Below, piece after piece: positions 1 to 8,224 of a stretch of DNA of 31,037 nt. Position numbers and translations under genes: made by a program. The stretch comes from DASSWG01 sp041689995 (GTDB taxonomy: Bacteria > Bacteroidota > Bacteroidia > Flavobacteriales > Flavobacteriaceae): assembly GCA_041689995.1 (NCBI GenBank), contig JBDNFD010000139.1, positions 1 to 31,037 of the forward strand. The letters are read 5' to 3'. The notes under the pieces were generated by a model, which was given only the letters and a program-made list of their open reading frames with translations, ran no database searches and was not told where the DNA came from. Positions within the stretch are counted from its first letter, which is position 1; each line of letters starts with the position of its first letter.

Positions 1-1
1 A

Positions 2-3000
2 GTACTGACCACCAACTACGAAAAGTACAATGGATATATCACTCCAAATGCTACCGGGACGTACTATGTGGGGATTAAAGGATATGCTACCTATTATTAT
101 GTAATGCTTGATGATATCTCTGTGAACGTAGCCGATGGCTGCTTTAATCCGGCAAATCCAATTGTAGCAAATGTTACCGAAAACAGTGCAAATATTTCTT
201 GGACTGCTCAAGGTGATGCAACCCAATGGGAGGTAGCATATGGAATTGAAGGATTTGACCCAGACGGGAACGAAGGAACTTCCCTCATAGTGGATACCGA
301 TCCAGAGGTTGCGCTCACAGATCTCGATTACAATACTTCCTATGACGTCCATGTACGTTCTGTCTGCGGTGCGGAAGTGAGCGATTGGGCACTTAACGTG
401 GCGAACTTTAAAACCGACTGCCAAGATGGGGACATCCCATATACCGAAGGTTTTGAGATTGGATATCAAGATCAACAAATGTTAGACTGTTGGACCCAAG
501 AAGCTATTAGTGGAAGTCATAACTGGGAATCTCGAAAAAATACAGTCCATTCCCATACGGATGAATGGTATTCACATCTAAGATACTCAAATGAAACCTG
601 GATGTTTTACCCTATTGAACTTCAATCTGGGGTAACCTATGAAGTAGGATTTTTTGCCAAACAAACGTCTAGCCAATCAGGAATAACAATTGATGCTGCC
701 TTTGGTACTGCCGCCGATTCCCAAATGATGGTTGATCAAGTTATTTCAGGAGCACCGATTATTTCCAATGTGTACACGGAATATAGTGGTTATTTTACAC
801 CAAGCACTTCCGGAACTTATTATTTAGGAATAAAAGGAAATAATAATTCTACTTCTTCTTGGATTGATATAGATGATATTTCCGTGAACGTCGCACCAAG
901 CTGTTTAATTCCAGCTGATCTGGAAGTAAGTAATGTTCTGGACCATACTGCGGATATCTCTTGGACCGAACAAGGAAATGCCACCCAGTGGAAAATTGTT
1001 TATGGTGATACTGGCTTTGATCCCAATGGATCTTCAGGAACATCAGAATTGGTGAACGGTTCTTCTCAGACTACTCTTTCCGGTCTTGACCATAATACTA
1101 ATTATGACATTTATGTACGATCAGACTGCGGAGACGCAGGCCTAGGAGAATGGCTGGGACCAAAAGATTTCACCACTCTCTGTAATGGCGTTCCAACCCT
1201 TTCCTTCTTGGGCACCGGAGAATATCTAAACAGTATTGTGGCCCCTGAATCAGGTACGCCAGAAACAACATTTACTTTCAAAGTGGTTTATACAAATCAA
1301 GCAGGAGCCATGCCGCCATATGGATTTCCTAGGGTTGTTCTGGATTATGAAGGAAATGGTAGCTATACTAATACCAATGATAGGGCTTTGATTTTATTTG
1401 CTGAAGATCCAAATGACACCAACACTATCGACGGAAAAGTCTATACCGGATTCATATCTCAATTGCCTTCGGGCACTGATTGGAAAGCTCTGGTTCAAGT
1501 ACAAACCGATGGTTGTGCTACCGAAATAGGCCCCTATGATAAGCCAGATGTACTAATAGCTCCAGATCTAGAGATTTTTGCTAACGACATCGTTTTCGAT
1601 AATCCAAATCCAGACCCTTCATCATCTTTAAAAATCACGGCAACTATTCATAATAAATCTGATTTGCCCGCCGATAATTTTGTGGCGCACCTAGAGAACC
1701 AATTTGATATATATGCTGTATATCCAGATATCACCGTTGATCATCTTGGACCTCATCAAAGCACAACTGTAGAGTGGAATATAATTACACCTTCTATCCC
1801 GTCTTGGGATCCTATGGAAGTAAAGGTGGACTACACAGATGTGATTGCGGAATCAAACGAATTGAACAACCGAGCTTTACGCCCGTTTACCAATGGTGAT
1901 TTCAATATTCCAGGGGCCATTAATGTTATAGCTTCTTCCAGTCCTACTGTAGTGCAGCTCCCTTCAGGTGGAACTAAAATCTATGTTTCCGGTCATGCGT
2001 ACTATACAGATACAGCTGTCCAACTTCAAGATTCAACGGTAGCTGGTGCAACAGTAACATTCGAAAATCCTATCACACATAATCAAACTCAGACCTATAC
2101 TAATTCGAATGGTTATTTCTCTTTTGAAACATACCGCGGCTCAATACCAGATATATATACCAATCCTGTAATAGTTACGGATTATACAATAACAGGAGAA
2201 ACTCCAATTACTTGGGAATTAATTGAAGGTCCATGCGATCTAAATTTGCGGGCACAATTTATTCCTTCCTATAAAAGTATTCTTGTGGGAGAATGGGTTA
2301 CTGGCGAAATTGTGGTAACAAATGTTGGATGTGCATCGGTAAATGACCCAACACAACTTGAAATGGATCAAACGGGAGGGCTGCCGGTCATAAATAATAT
2401 AACCGTACCACCTCTTGAACCGGGAGATTCGTATAGCTATAATTTTACCGAACAGTTCAATACGGAGGGAACCTACTACATTACTGGGAATGCCGATGCA
2501 GGAAACATATTACAAGAATCTTCCGAAAACGATAACCTTAGTAGTATGACTATTAAAGTGAATCCTCAAACTCCGGATATTACACCTTGGGGAAGTCCCT
2601 CATTGGGCTCTCAATATTTATGCAGTTCCAGTACTTCTCAAAGTTTCGGGATAAGGAATATTGGTTATGTAGATTCGGGAGAATTTGATAATACAATTGA
2701 AGTCTATTTGAATGGCTCTATAGTACAAACCTTTAACCCGCTAACCGTTCAAAATCTTGCTCCTGGTCAAACGACCTCGGTCTCAATACCTTACATCTAT
2801 CCACAGACGGGAAATTATAGTTTTAAATTGATCTGCGATGTACCTAGAACGCCTGATTATACCGTTCCTCCATTTATGGTAAATGAACTCTCCGAAACCA
2901 ATAATATCGGTAACTATTCTATCGGCATTATTGAATGTAAGCCTGATCTATATGTAACTTCTAGTTGTGATCTTGTGGTAGCTCCTATCGATCCTGAATT

Positions 3001-6000
3001 TCCTGGCACAGTAACTTATACTGGCCAAGTACGAAATCAAGGTAATGATACTGCGGTGGGTCCTGTAGAATTCAAATTTATATTAAGCAATGGAGAAGAA
3101 TATGCGCTTTCCCATAGCTCAAATATTCTTCCCGGCGAAGAGGTGACATTTTCTACGTCCAAACCAATGGTGAGTTCTGGAGGAACTACTATTACAGCTA
3201 TAGTGGATCCCAATGATCTTATAACAGATAGAAACCGGAATAACAATTCAAAATCGGAAGTACTCTGTTGGGAATTTGCACCGGTGCCTAGATGTAGTTA
3301 TGATTTTTGGAATACCACCTATCATGAAAACGAATCGACGCAACTAGCTGTAGGGGTAAAAGTAGAACACTTATATCGCGCATCCGAGGTAAAAGTACGT
3401 TTTGAAGTTAGTGGCCCCGGAATTCCAGGATGGACACTATTAGGCGACGCAACCGTTCAAAATGTATCAAACTGTCACGGATGTCCTTATACTGCCTTGC
3501 TTCCGACACCATTCGTATTTGATCAAACTGGAATCTATTCCTTTAGAATGACTTCTGATCCTGATAACGAATATGGCGAATGCGACGAAGGAAACAACGT
3601 ATTGATCAAGAATGTAACCGTAGCGAATAAGCCCGATATGCGTATACTTTCTCAGTATATCAACCCAACTTTGCTAAATCCAGAACCCGGAGAGTCAATA
3701 TTCTTCCATATTTCTTACGAAAATATCGGATATTCCAATATTGATGATGAAATGGATCTTCAGGTATTGGTTAATAATGACGAACTCGCTGTAGTTCATA
3801 ACGTGAGTGGATTGATTAAAAATACTACAACTACTGTTGCGGTACCAATCCCATATTCTTCACAGATAGAAGGTCTTCACGTTGCTCGTGCTATTATTGA
3901 TCCAAATCATAATGTCAATGATGGCAACTGGCTCAATAATGAAGCTACCCGTTCATTTGTCGTTGGTGCCGCCGCAAACCTGCATTTTAACCAATTTACC
4001 GCTTCAAACCAAACGCCAGATGTTGGTGAAACAATAACTGTTGATGCTTTTATTGCAAACAATGGCGAATTGGATGTAGATGCCGATATATTGTTCTCTT
4101 ATATTTCTGCCGTGGGCGATACTATTGCAATAGGAACAAAACCAGTAACTGTAAATGTTGATGCTGGCACATCACCAATTTCCCCACTTTTCAACGGCCC
4201 AATGCCTTCTTTAAATCCACCCAATCCAGACGGAGAAACAGTTTCAATTCCTTGGGTAGTGGAGGAAAGTCCTGTTAGAATTATTGGAGAAATTATCAAT
4301 AGCTCGGAATTGGAATTTGATTATACCGATAATTTTGCTTCTACCCAATTGAATAATTTCAATGTTTCATTAACAGCCACGATGGCTTGTGAAGGATCAA
4401 ATCTAGGATCCTTAACAGCACTGGCAGAAGACGGAACCCCTCCTTATTCATATAATTGGAGCAATGGCTTTACAGGAGAAGTATTAGACGCACAAGCAGG
4501 AACCTATGGCTTAATCGTTATTGATGCCGCAGGGAAAGAGGCTACAGCCGTAGGAACAATAGAAGAAGATCCTGATTGTATAATTCCAGCGTGCAGTCTA
4601 TCGGCAGTAAGTTTTGATATTCCACCTTCTTGTAACCTTATCACGGGAATGTACACAACTACCGTTGTGGTATCATACGAAAATGAGCCAACAACCGGAT
4701 CTATTACGGTAAATGGCACAGATTATCCCATAACCGGAAGTCCGCAAAGCTTTGAGGTAGATTTCGAATCGGGTCCAGTGGTTTATAATATTTCTTTCAC
4801 TGCTGATACCGGCTGCAACCTAATGATTCCTACTGGTGTCACCTTAGATGAATGTGATAATGATGGGTATATTTATATTAATAATGCCGATGGATGGATA
4901 CCTGGTGATCCAAACACCGACGTCAATTTCACACCATCTGAAAATATTAGGGTAATAGCGGGCACAGCTAACTTCTCCCAAGATATCGAAGTCAACGATA
5001 TCCGCGTGGAAAGCGGCGCCACCCTGTATATTGAACAGGCATTGACGGTGAATGGCATGATCATCAATGATGGAAATATTACCTTCGGAAGTAATGAAAC
5101 TACTTTGGGTCAACTAGACGATATGACCGGCACAAGCATTTCTGGTACCGGATACATAACCGTAGAGCGCTATATTCCCGTCCGAGATGACCTAAAAGGC
5201 GCTTATCGCTATATCACCTCTGCTGTAAACAGCACCCAAAGTATTCATGCGAACTGGCAAGAAGCAGCAGCATCCGCTATGTCTAACCCTAAGTCCGGAT
5301 TTGGAATGTACATTACTGGTGCAACAGGTTTTACAGCTGGATTTGACACCACTCCTGCGAATGCACCTTCCATGTTCACTTATGATAACATCGGTCAACA
5401 ATATCAGGGTGTTACCAATACCAATGTGGACGCCCTGGATGCTGGAAAAGCGTATTCCGCTTATGTATGGGGTGACCGTAGTGTAAGTATCTTAACCACA
5501 AATGATCCCGTGGCCACTTCCACTACCTTGCGTGCAACTGGAAATCTGTTGTTAGGTGATGTAACTGTGCCAAATTTAAGTAATGTTGCCGGAGTTTTCA
5601 ACCTTATCGGAAACCCTTATCAGGCAATTGTGGATATGAACTTAGCATTAGCTTCTTCATCCAACCTTAATTTGGGCGTGTATTATGTTTGGGATCCCAA
5701 TCTCGGTAACCGCGGTGCTTATGCTACGGTTGACCTAAGTGGTTCTAACACTACTCCTTCAACCTCGGCTGCAAACCAGTATTTGATGCCCGGACAAGCG
5801 GTTTGGGTAGTGAACACTGCAAATAGCTCTGCTACATTGACTTTCCAGGAAGCAGATAAGGTTGTGACTGCAGATCCTACGGATGTGTTTAAAGGTGATA
5901 GCAATTTAGCTTCCATTGAACTGCAATTGTTCCAAGCCGATCGTTATACCAACGGTCAAAGCTTGTCAGATGCCATCCGCATTAATTTCTCAGAAAGCGG

Positions 6001-6619
6001 AGATAACAGCGTACTCTTAAACGATGCTCTTAAATTGACCAATTTTGATGAGAACCTGGCACGTATGAACGGGAACGAATTGTTCAGCATTGAAAACAGG
6101 GCTTTGCCAGTTGACGGAGAAGTGCTGCCTTTACACAATGACCAATATCGAACTTCAGATTATGTGTTCAATGCAATCGTGGGGAATTTGCCCGCGGATA
6201 CGCAAGCTTATTTGAAAGACAACTATCTGAACACTAAAACGGAATTGGCAAACGACTTTGTAACCGTTGTTGCTTTCAGCGTGGATGCCTCCAATTTGGG
6301 AAGCATCGCACCGGACAGGTTCTCGATCGTATTTGACCGAAACGAGTTGGGCATCGACGACAATTCCATCAAAGGACTTTCCATTTATCCGAACCCAGTG
6401 GTAAATGGGGGATTCTTCATCGCCACTTCTGGACTTTCCGGGGAAAAAGTACAGGTCAACTTGTACAACATCTTGGGTCAAAAAGTCTATACTTCCGCCA
6501 AAACCGTGAACGCAAACGAACGCGTGAACGTGCCGACTTCTAATTTACAAGCCGGGGTCTATTTAGTGGAAATGAAACACAACGGAAAATTGTTCACCGG
6601 AAAAGTGGTGGTGCAGTAA
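2..6619 (+). CDS. Large T9SS-secreted multidomain adhesin, 5' end outside the window
   Basis: The reading frame is open from base 2, so the true start lies upstream; 2205 residues are visible. The visible start (ending near 140) repeats the motif seen again at about 780-890 (G-Y-F/I-T-P...GTYY-G-I-K-G), a jelly-roll/MAM-like unit. Order of parts: end of jelly-roll unit 1; fibronectin III-like domain about 140-415 (ISW...ATQW core); jelly-roll unit 2 about 430-890; fibronectin III-like 2 about 890-1180; a long series of CARDB-like beta-sandwich repeats (N-x-G, DP-N motifs) about 1560-4340, interrupted by a carboxypeptidase-regulatory-like domain about 1950-2250; an SprB-like repeat about 4370-4590 (PPYSYNWSNG...AGTY); a long C-terminal module; and a type A T9SS sorting domain about 6380-6616 (IYPNPV...LYNILGQKVY...GVYLVEM). 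It is expected to be exported by Sec, then T9SS, and anchored on the cell surface. Ligand unknown. A terminator follows. Confidence 0.9.
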   Translation, partial: VLTTNYEKYNGYITPNATGTYYVGIKGYATYYYVMLDDISVNVADGCFNPANPIVANVTENSANISWTAQGDATQWEVAYGIEGFDPDGNEGTSLIVDTDPEVALTDLDYNTSYDVHVRSVCGAEVSDWALNVANFKTDCQDGDIPYTEGFEIGYQDQQMLDCWTQEAISGSHNWESRKNTVHSHTDEWYSHLRYSNETWMFYPIELQSGVTYEVGFFAKQTSSQSGITIDAAFGTAADSQMMVDQVISGAPIISNVYTEYSGYFTPSTSGTYYLGIKGNNNSTSSWIDIDDISVNVAPSCLIPADLEVSNVLDHTADISWTEQGNATQWKIVYGDTGFDPNGSSGTSELVNGSSQTTLSGLDHNTNYDIYVRSDCGDAGLGEWLGPKDFTTLCNGVPTLSFLGTGEYLNSIVAPESGTPETTFTFKVVYTNQAGAMPPYGFPRVVLDYEGNGSYTNTNDRALILFAEDPNDTNTIDGKVYTGFISQLPSGTDWKALVQVQTDGCATEIGPYDKPDVLIAPDLEIFANDIVFDNPNPDPSSSLKITATIHNKSDLPADNFVAHLENQFDIYAVYPDITVDHLGPHQSTTVEWNIITPSIPSWDPMEVKVDYTDVIAESNELNNRALRPFTNGDFNIPGAINVIASSSPTVVQLPSGGTKIYVSGHAYYTDTAVQLQDSTVAGATVTFENPITHNQTQTYTNSNGYFSFETYRGSIPDIYTNPVIVTDYTITGETPITWELIEGPCDLNLRAQFIPSYKSILVGEWVTGEIVVTNVGCASVNDPTQLEMDQTGGLPVINNITVPPLEPGDSYSYNFTEQFNTEGTYYITGNADAGNILQESSENDNLSSMTIKVNPQTPDITPWGSPSLGSQYLCSSSTSQSFGIRNIGYVDSGEFDNTIEVYLNGSIVQTFNPLTVQNLAPGQTTSVSIPYIYPQTGNYSFKLICDVPRTPDYTVPPFMVNELSETNNIGNYSIGIIECKPDLYVTSSCDLVVAPIDPEFPGTVTYTGQVRNQGNDTAVGPVEFKFILSNGEEYALSHSSNILPGEEVTFSTSKPMVSSGGTTITAIVDPNDLITDRNRNNNSKSEVLCWEFAPVPRCSYDFWNTTYHENESTQLAVGVKVEHLYRASEVKVRFEVSGPGIPGWTLLGDATVQNVSNCHGCPYTALLPTPFVFDQTGIYSFRMTSDPDNEYGECDEGNNVLIKNVTVANKPDMRILSQYINPTLLNPEPGESIFFHISYENIGYSNIDDEMDLQVLVNNDELAVVHNVSGLIKNTTTTVAVPIPYSSQIEGLHVARAIIDPNHNVNDGNWLNNEATRSFVVGAAANLHFNQFTASNQTPDVGETITVDAFIANNGELDVDADILFSYISAVGDTIAIGTKPVTVNVDAGTSPISPLFNGPMPSLNPPNPDGETVSIPWVVEESPVRIIGEIINSSELEFDYTDNFASTQLNNFNVSLTATMACEGSNLGSLTALAEDGTPPYSYNWSNGFTGEVLDAQAGTYGLIVIDAAGKEATAVGTIEEDPDCIIPACSLSAVSFDIPPSCNLITGMYTTTVVVSYENEPTTGSITVNGTDYPITGSPQSFEVDFESGPVVYNISFTADTGCNLMIPTGVTLDECDNDGYIYINNADGWIPGDPNTDVNFTPSENIRVIAGTANFSQDIEVNDIRVESGATLYIEQALTVNGMIINDGNITFGSNETTLGQLDDMTGTSISGTGYITVERYIPVRDDLKGAYRYITSAVNSTQSIHANWQEAAASAMSNPKSGFGMYITGATGFTAGFDTTPANAPSMFTYDNIGQQYQGVTNTNVDALDAGKAYSAYVWGDRSVSILTTNDPVATSTTLRATGNLLLGDVTVPNLSNVAGVFNLIGNPYQAIVDMNLALASSSNLNLGVYYVWDPNLGNRGAYATVDLSGSNTTPSTSAANQYLMPGQAVWVVNTANSSATLTFQEADKVVTADPTDVFKGDSNLASIELQLFQADRYTNGQSLSDAIRINFSESGDNSVLLNDALKLTNFDENLARMNGNELFSIENRALPVDGEVLPLHNDQYRTSDYVFNAIVGNLPADTQAYLKDNYLNTKTELANDFVTVVAFSVDASNLGSIAPDRFSIVFDRNELGIDDNSIKGLSIYPNPVVNGGFFIATSGLSGEKVQVNLYNILGQKVYTSAKTVNANERVNVPTSNLQAGVYLVEMKHNGKLFTGKVVVQ

Positions 6620-6620
6620 T

Positions 6621-6653
6621 AGAATTTAGAGTTTAGAATTTAGAATTTAGAAT
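6621..6653. repeat. Short tandem repeat, 7-bp unit AGAATTT
   Basis: Directly after the adhesin stop codon lie about 4.7 head-to-tail copies of AGAATTT (the second copy reads AGAGTTT). It is non-coding and lies before the terminator. No function is evident; the length could vary by slippage. Confidence 0.75.
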
Positions 6654-6682
6654 AACTGGATTTACAGTTTAAACTTTAGGAG

Positions 6683-6728
6683 CCGATTGCTTTCTTTGTC
6701 TTGTACATTGGAAGCAATCGGTTTTTTT
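6683..6728 (+). terminator. Rho-independent terminator after the adhesin gene
   Basis: A 10-bp perfect stem (CCGATTGCTT at 6683-6692 with AAGCAATCGG at 6712-6721) and a 19-nt loop are followed by seven T residues. It closes the adhesin transcript and insulates the sigma factor gene downstream. The remainder of the gap up to 6900 shows nothing clear. Confidence 0.85.
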
Positions 6729-6908
6729 ATGGGAAGTATTGTGTTGGGAACCTGAGATTTTGTATGTATTACCTATCCCAACCTTCCAGACTCCGCCAGT
6801 ATTGAAACTATTTCTGGTAGCGACTGGAAAGCTTTTAACTGAAAGCAATAGAGGCTTTTTCTTAGTGGTCCCTCAAAAAAGGTAAACAGTCAATGCCAAT
6901 AAAAATTG

Positions 6909-6940
6909 TACATTTGTTGTTAACCTTCCTACCGATCGGT
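6909..6940 (+). promoter_or_regulatory. Candidate promoter and palindrome upstream of the ECF sigma gene
   Basis: TACATTTG at 6909-6916 matches the Bacteroidota -7 box TAnnTTTG; no clear TTG is seen at -33. Just downstream are TTGTTAACCTT (6917-6927), also found upstream of the lipoprotein/CHAT pair, and a perfect 10-bp palindrome ACCGATCGGT (6931-6940), 7 bases before the start codon. The palindrome could be an operator or leader element; this is inference. Confidence 0.5.
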
Positions 6941-6947
6941 CCATTAA

Positions 6948-7502
6948 ATGAAAAAAGAACCCCCTTTGCAAGATTTTATTAACGGTGATGACACTGCACT
7001 CAAAGAGGTTTATGTAGAATACCGGTTGCCTTTTATAAATTTTGCTCGGAAATTTCAGTTGGAACAAGATGAAATTTTGGACATCTATCAAGATACGATT
7101 ATCGCGATGCATGAAAATTTCATATCAGGCAAGGTCGAAGAAATGCGGAGCAGCATTAAAACCTATTTGTTTAGTATCGGAAAATATAAAATATATGCTT
7201 ATTTACGTGCAAATAGAAAAATGAACCTTTTGAACGACAAGGATCTCCCAAAGACAGCTGCGCAGGAGTATGATTTTGAAATAAACGAAAATCCGCTTAC
7301 CGAGCAACAAGTTCTCATGAGAAACGGTCTTGAAAAAATGGGCGGCCGGTGTCGCAATATCTTAGAATTGTTCTATTACCGAGGCCTCACTATTGATGAA
7401 ATGAGAATTTCGGAAGGTTATGAGAACAACAATACGGTAAAAAGCCAAAAATCGAGATGCCTGAAAAAATTGAAGGAAATGATTTTAAATCCGGAGCGAT
7501 GA
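6948..7502 (+). CDS. ECF-type RNA polymerase sigma factor
   Basis: A 184-residue protein of the usual ECF size. The region 2-like part spans about residues 20-90 (aromatic-rich DIYQDTIIAMHEN and the KTYLFSIGKYKIYAYLR segment), and the region 4-like helix-turn-helix about 115-175 (CRNILELFYYRGLTIDEM, then NTVKSQKSRCLKKLKEM). It should bind core RNA polymerase and direct it to a small regulon. Its stop overlaps the start of the next gene as ATGA (7499-7502), so the two are translationally coupled, the usual arrangement of sigma and anti-sigma genes. A TAnnTTTG box lies upstream. Target genes are not known; the shared motif upstream of the CHAT pair suggests that pair as one target. Confidence 0.88.
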   Translation: MKKEPPLQDFINGDDTALKEVYVEYRLPFINFARKFQLEQDEILDIYQDTIIAMHENFISGKVEEMRSSIKTYLFSIGKYKIYAYLRANRKMNLLNDKDLPKTAAQEYDFEINENPLTEQQVLMRNGLEKMGGRCRNILELFYYRGLTIDEMRISEGYENNNTVKSQKSRCLKKLKEMILNPER

Positions 7503-8215
7503 ACCAAGAAGAATTTATACGATCCTATTTGAACAGCCGCCTTAATGAAACTGAAAAGGTGGAATACAAGCGTCTGCTCGCGACCGATCCGGAATTCAGA
7601 AAAGAAGTCGAATTTCAAACAGATTTGAAAGCTACTTTTTCAAAAATGACCGGGGAACGCATGAAGGCAAAATTAAAAACTTTCGAAGATGAATTGGCTC
7701 CTTCCAAACGAAAACCTTATGGCATTTGGTTGGCGGCGGCTTCGGTGATCGTTATTATTGGCGTTAGCCTCAGTTTGTTTCTAAACAACAACGCAAGTTC
7801 CGATCAGTTGTACATGGCTTATTTCAAACCCTACGAAAACGTGGTTCAGCCCATCACCCGCGGTCAATCGGAAGAAGCCTCGAAAACGGAAATTTTTATG
7901 GCCTACGAAAAAGGCAATTACGAAAAGGCCGAAAAAGGATTTCAGAAATTGTACGAAACCACAAACGAAACCTACTATTTGCTCTATCAAGCGAATGCGC
8001 TCATGGCAGACCATCAGTTGAAAAAGGCAATTCCGCTACTCGAAAAACAACTCGCTTTTAACGATGAATTTGCGGAAAAATCCCGTTGGTATTTGGCTTT
8101 GGCCTATTTAAAAACAGGAGAAAATACTCGAGCTGAAGAATTATTACGAGAAATCGTAAATAAACAAGGCTATAAAGCGAATGCTGCCAAAGAGATTTTG
8201 AAAAAGTTCGAATGA
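7499..8215 (+). CDS. Membrane-anchored anti-sigma-like TPR protein
   Basis: I chose ATG 7499, overlapping the sigma stop as ATGA, over the longer in-frame start at 7457, which would lie deep inside the sigma gene. The 238-residue protein has a cytoplasmic N-terminal part (1-73) with the pattern common to zinc-less anti-sigma proteins of this phylum (FIRSYLNSRLNETEK...LLATDPEFRKEVEFQ), one membrane helix at about 76-95, and a periplasmic part (about 100-238) with TPR-like helical repeats (KGNYEKAEKGFQKL, SRWYLALAYLKTGENTRAEELL). The likely role is to hold the sigma factor at the membrane and sense an envelope signal through the TPR domain. No zinc-binding H-x3-C-x2-C motif is present. Its end is 9 bp from the convergent CHAT gene. 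Function is inferred from position and architecture. Confidence 0.7.
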   Translation: MNQEEFIRSYLNSRLNETEKVEYKRLLATDPEFRKEVEFQTDLKATFSKMTGERMKAKLKTFEDELAPSKRKPYGIWLAAASVIVIIGVSLSLFLNNNASSDQLYMAYFKPYENVVQPITRGQSEEASKTEIFMAYEKGNYEKAEKGFQKLYETTNETYYLLYQANALMADHQLKKAIPLLEKQLAFNDEFAEKSRWYLALAYLKTGENTRAEELLREIVNKQGYKANAAKEILKKFE

Positions 8216-8224
8216 GGCTATAAC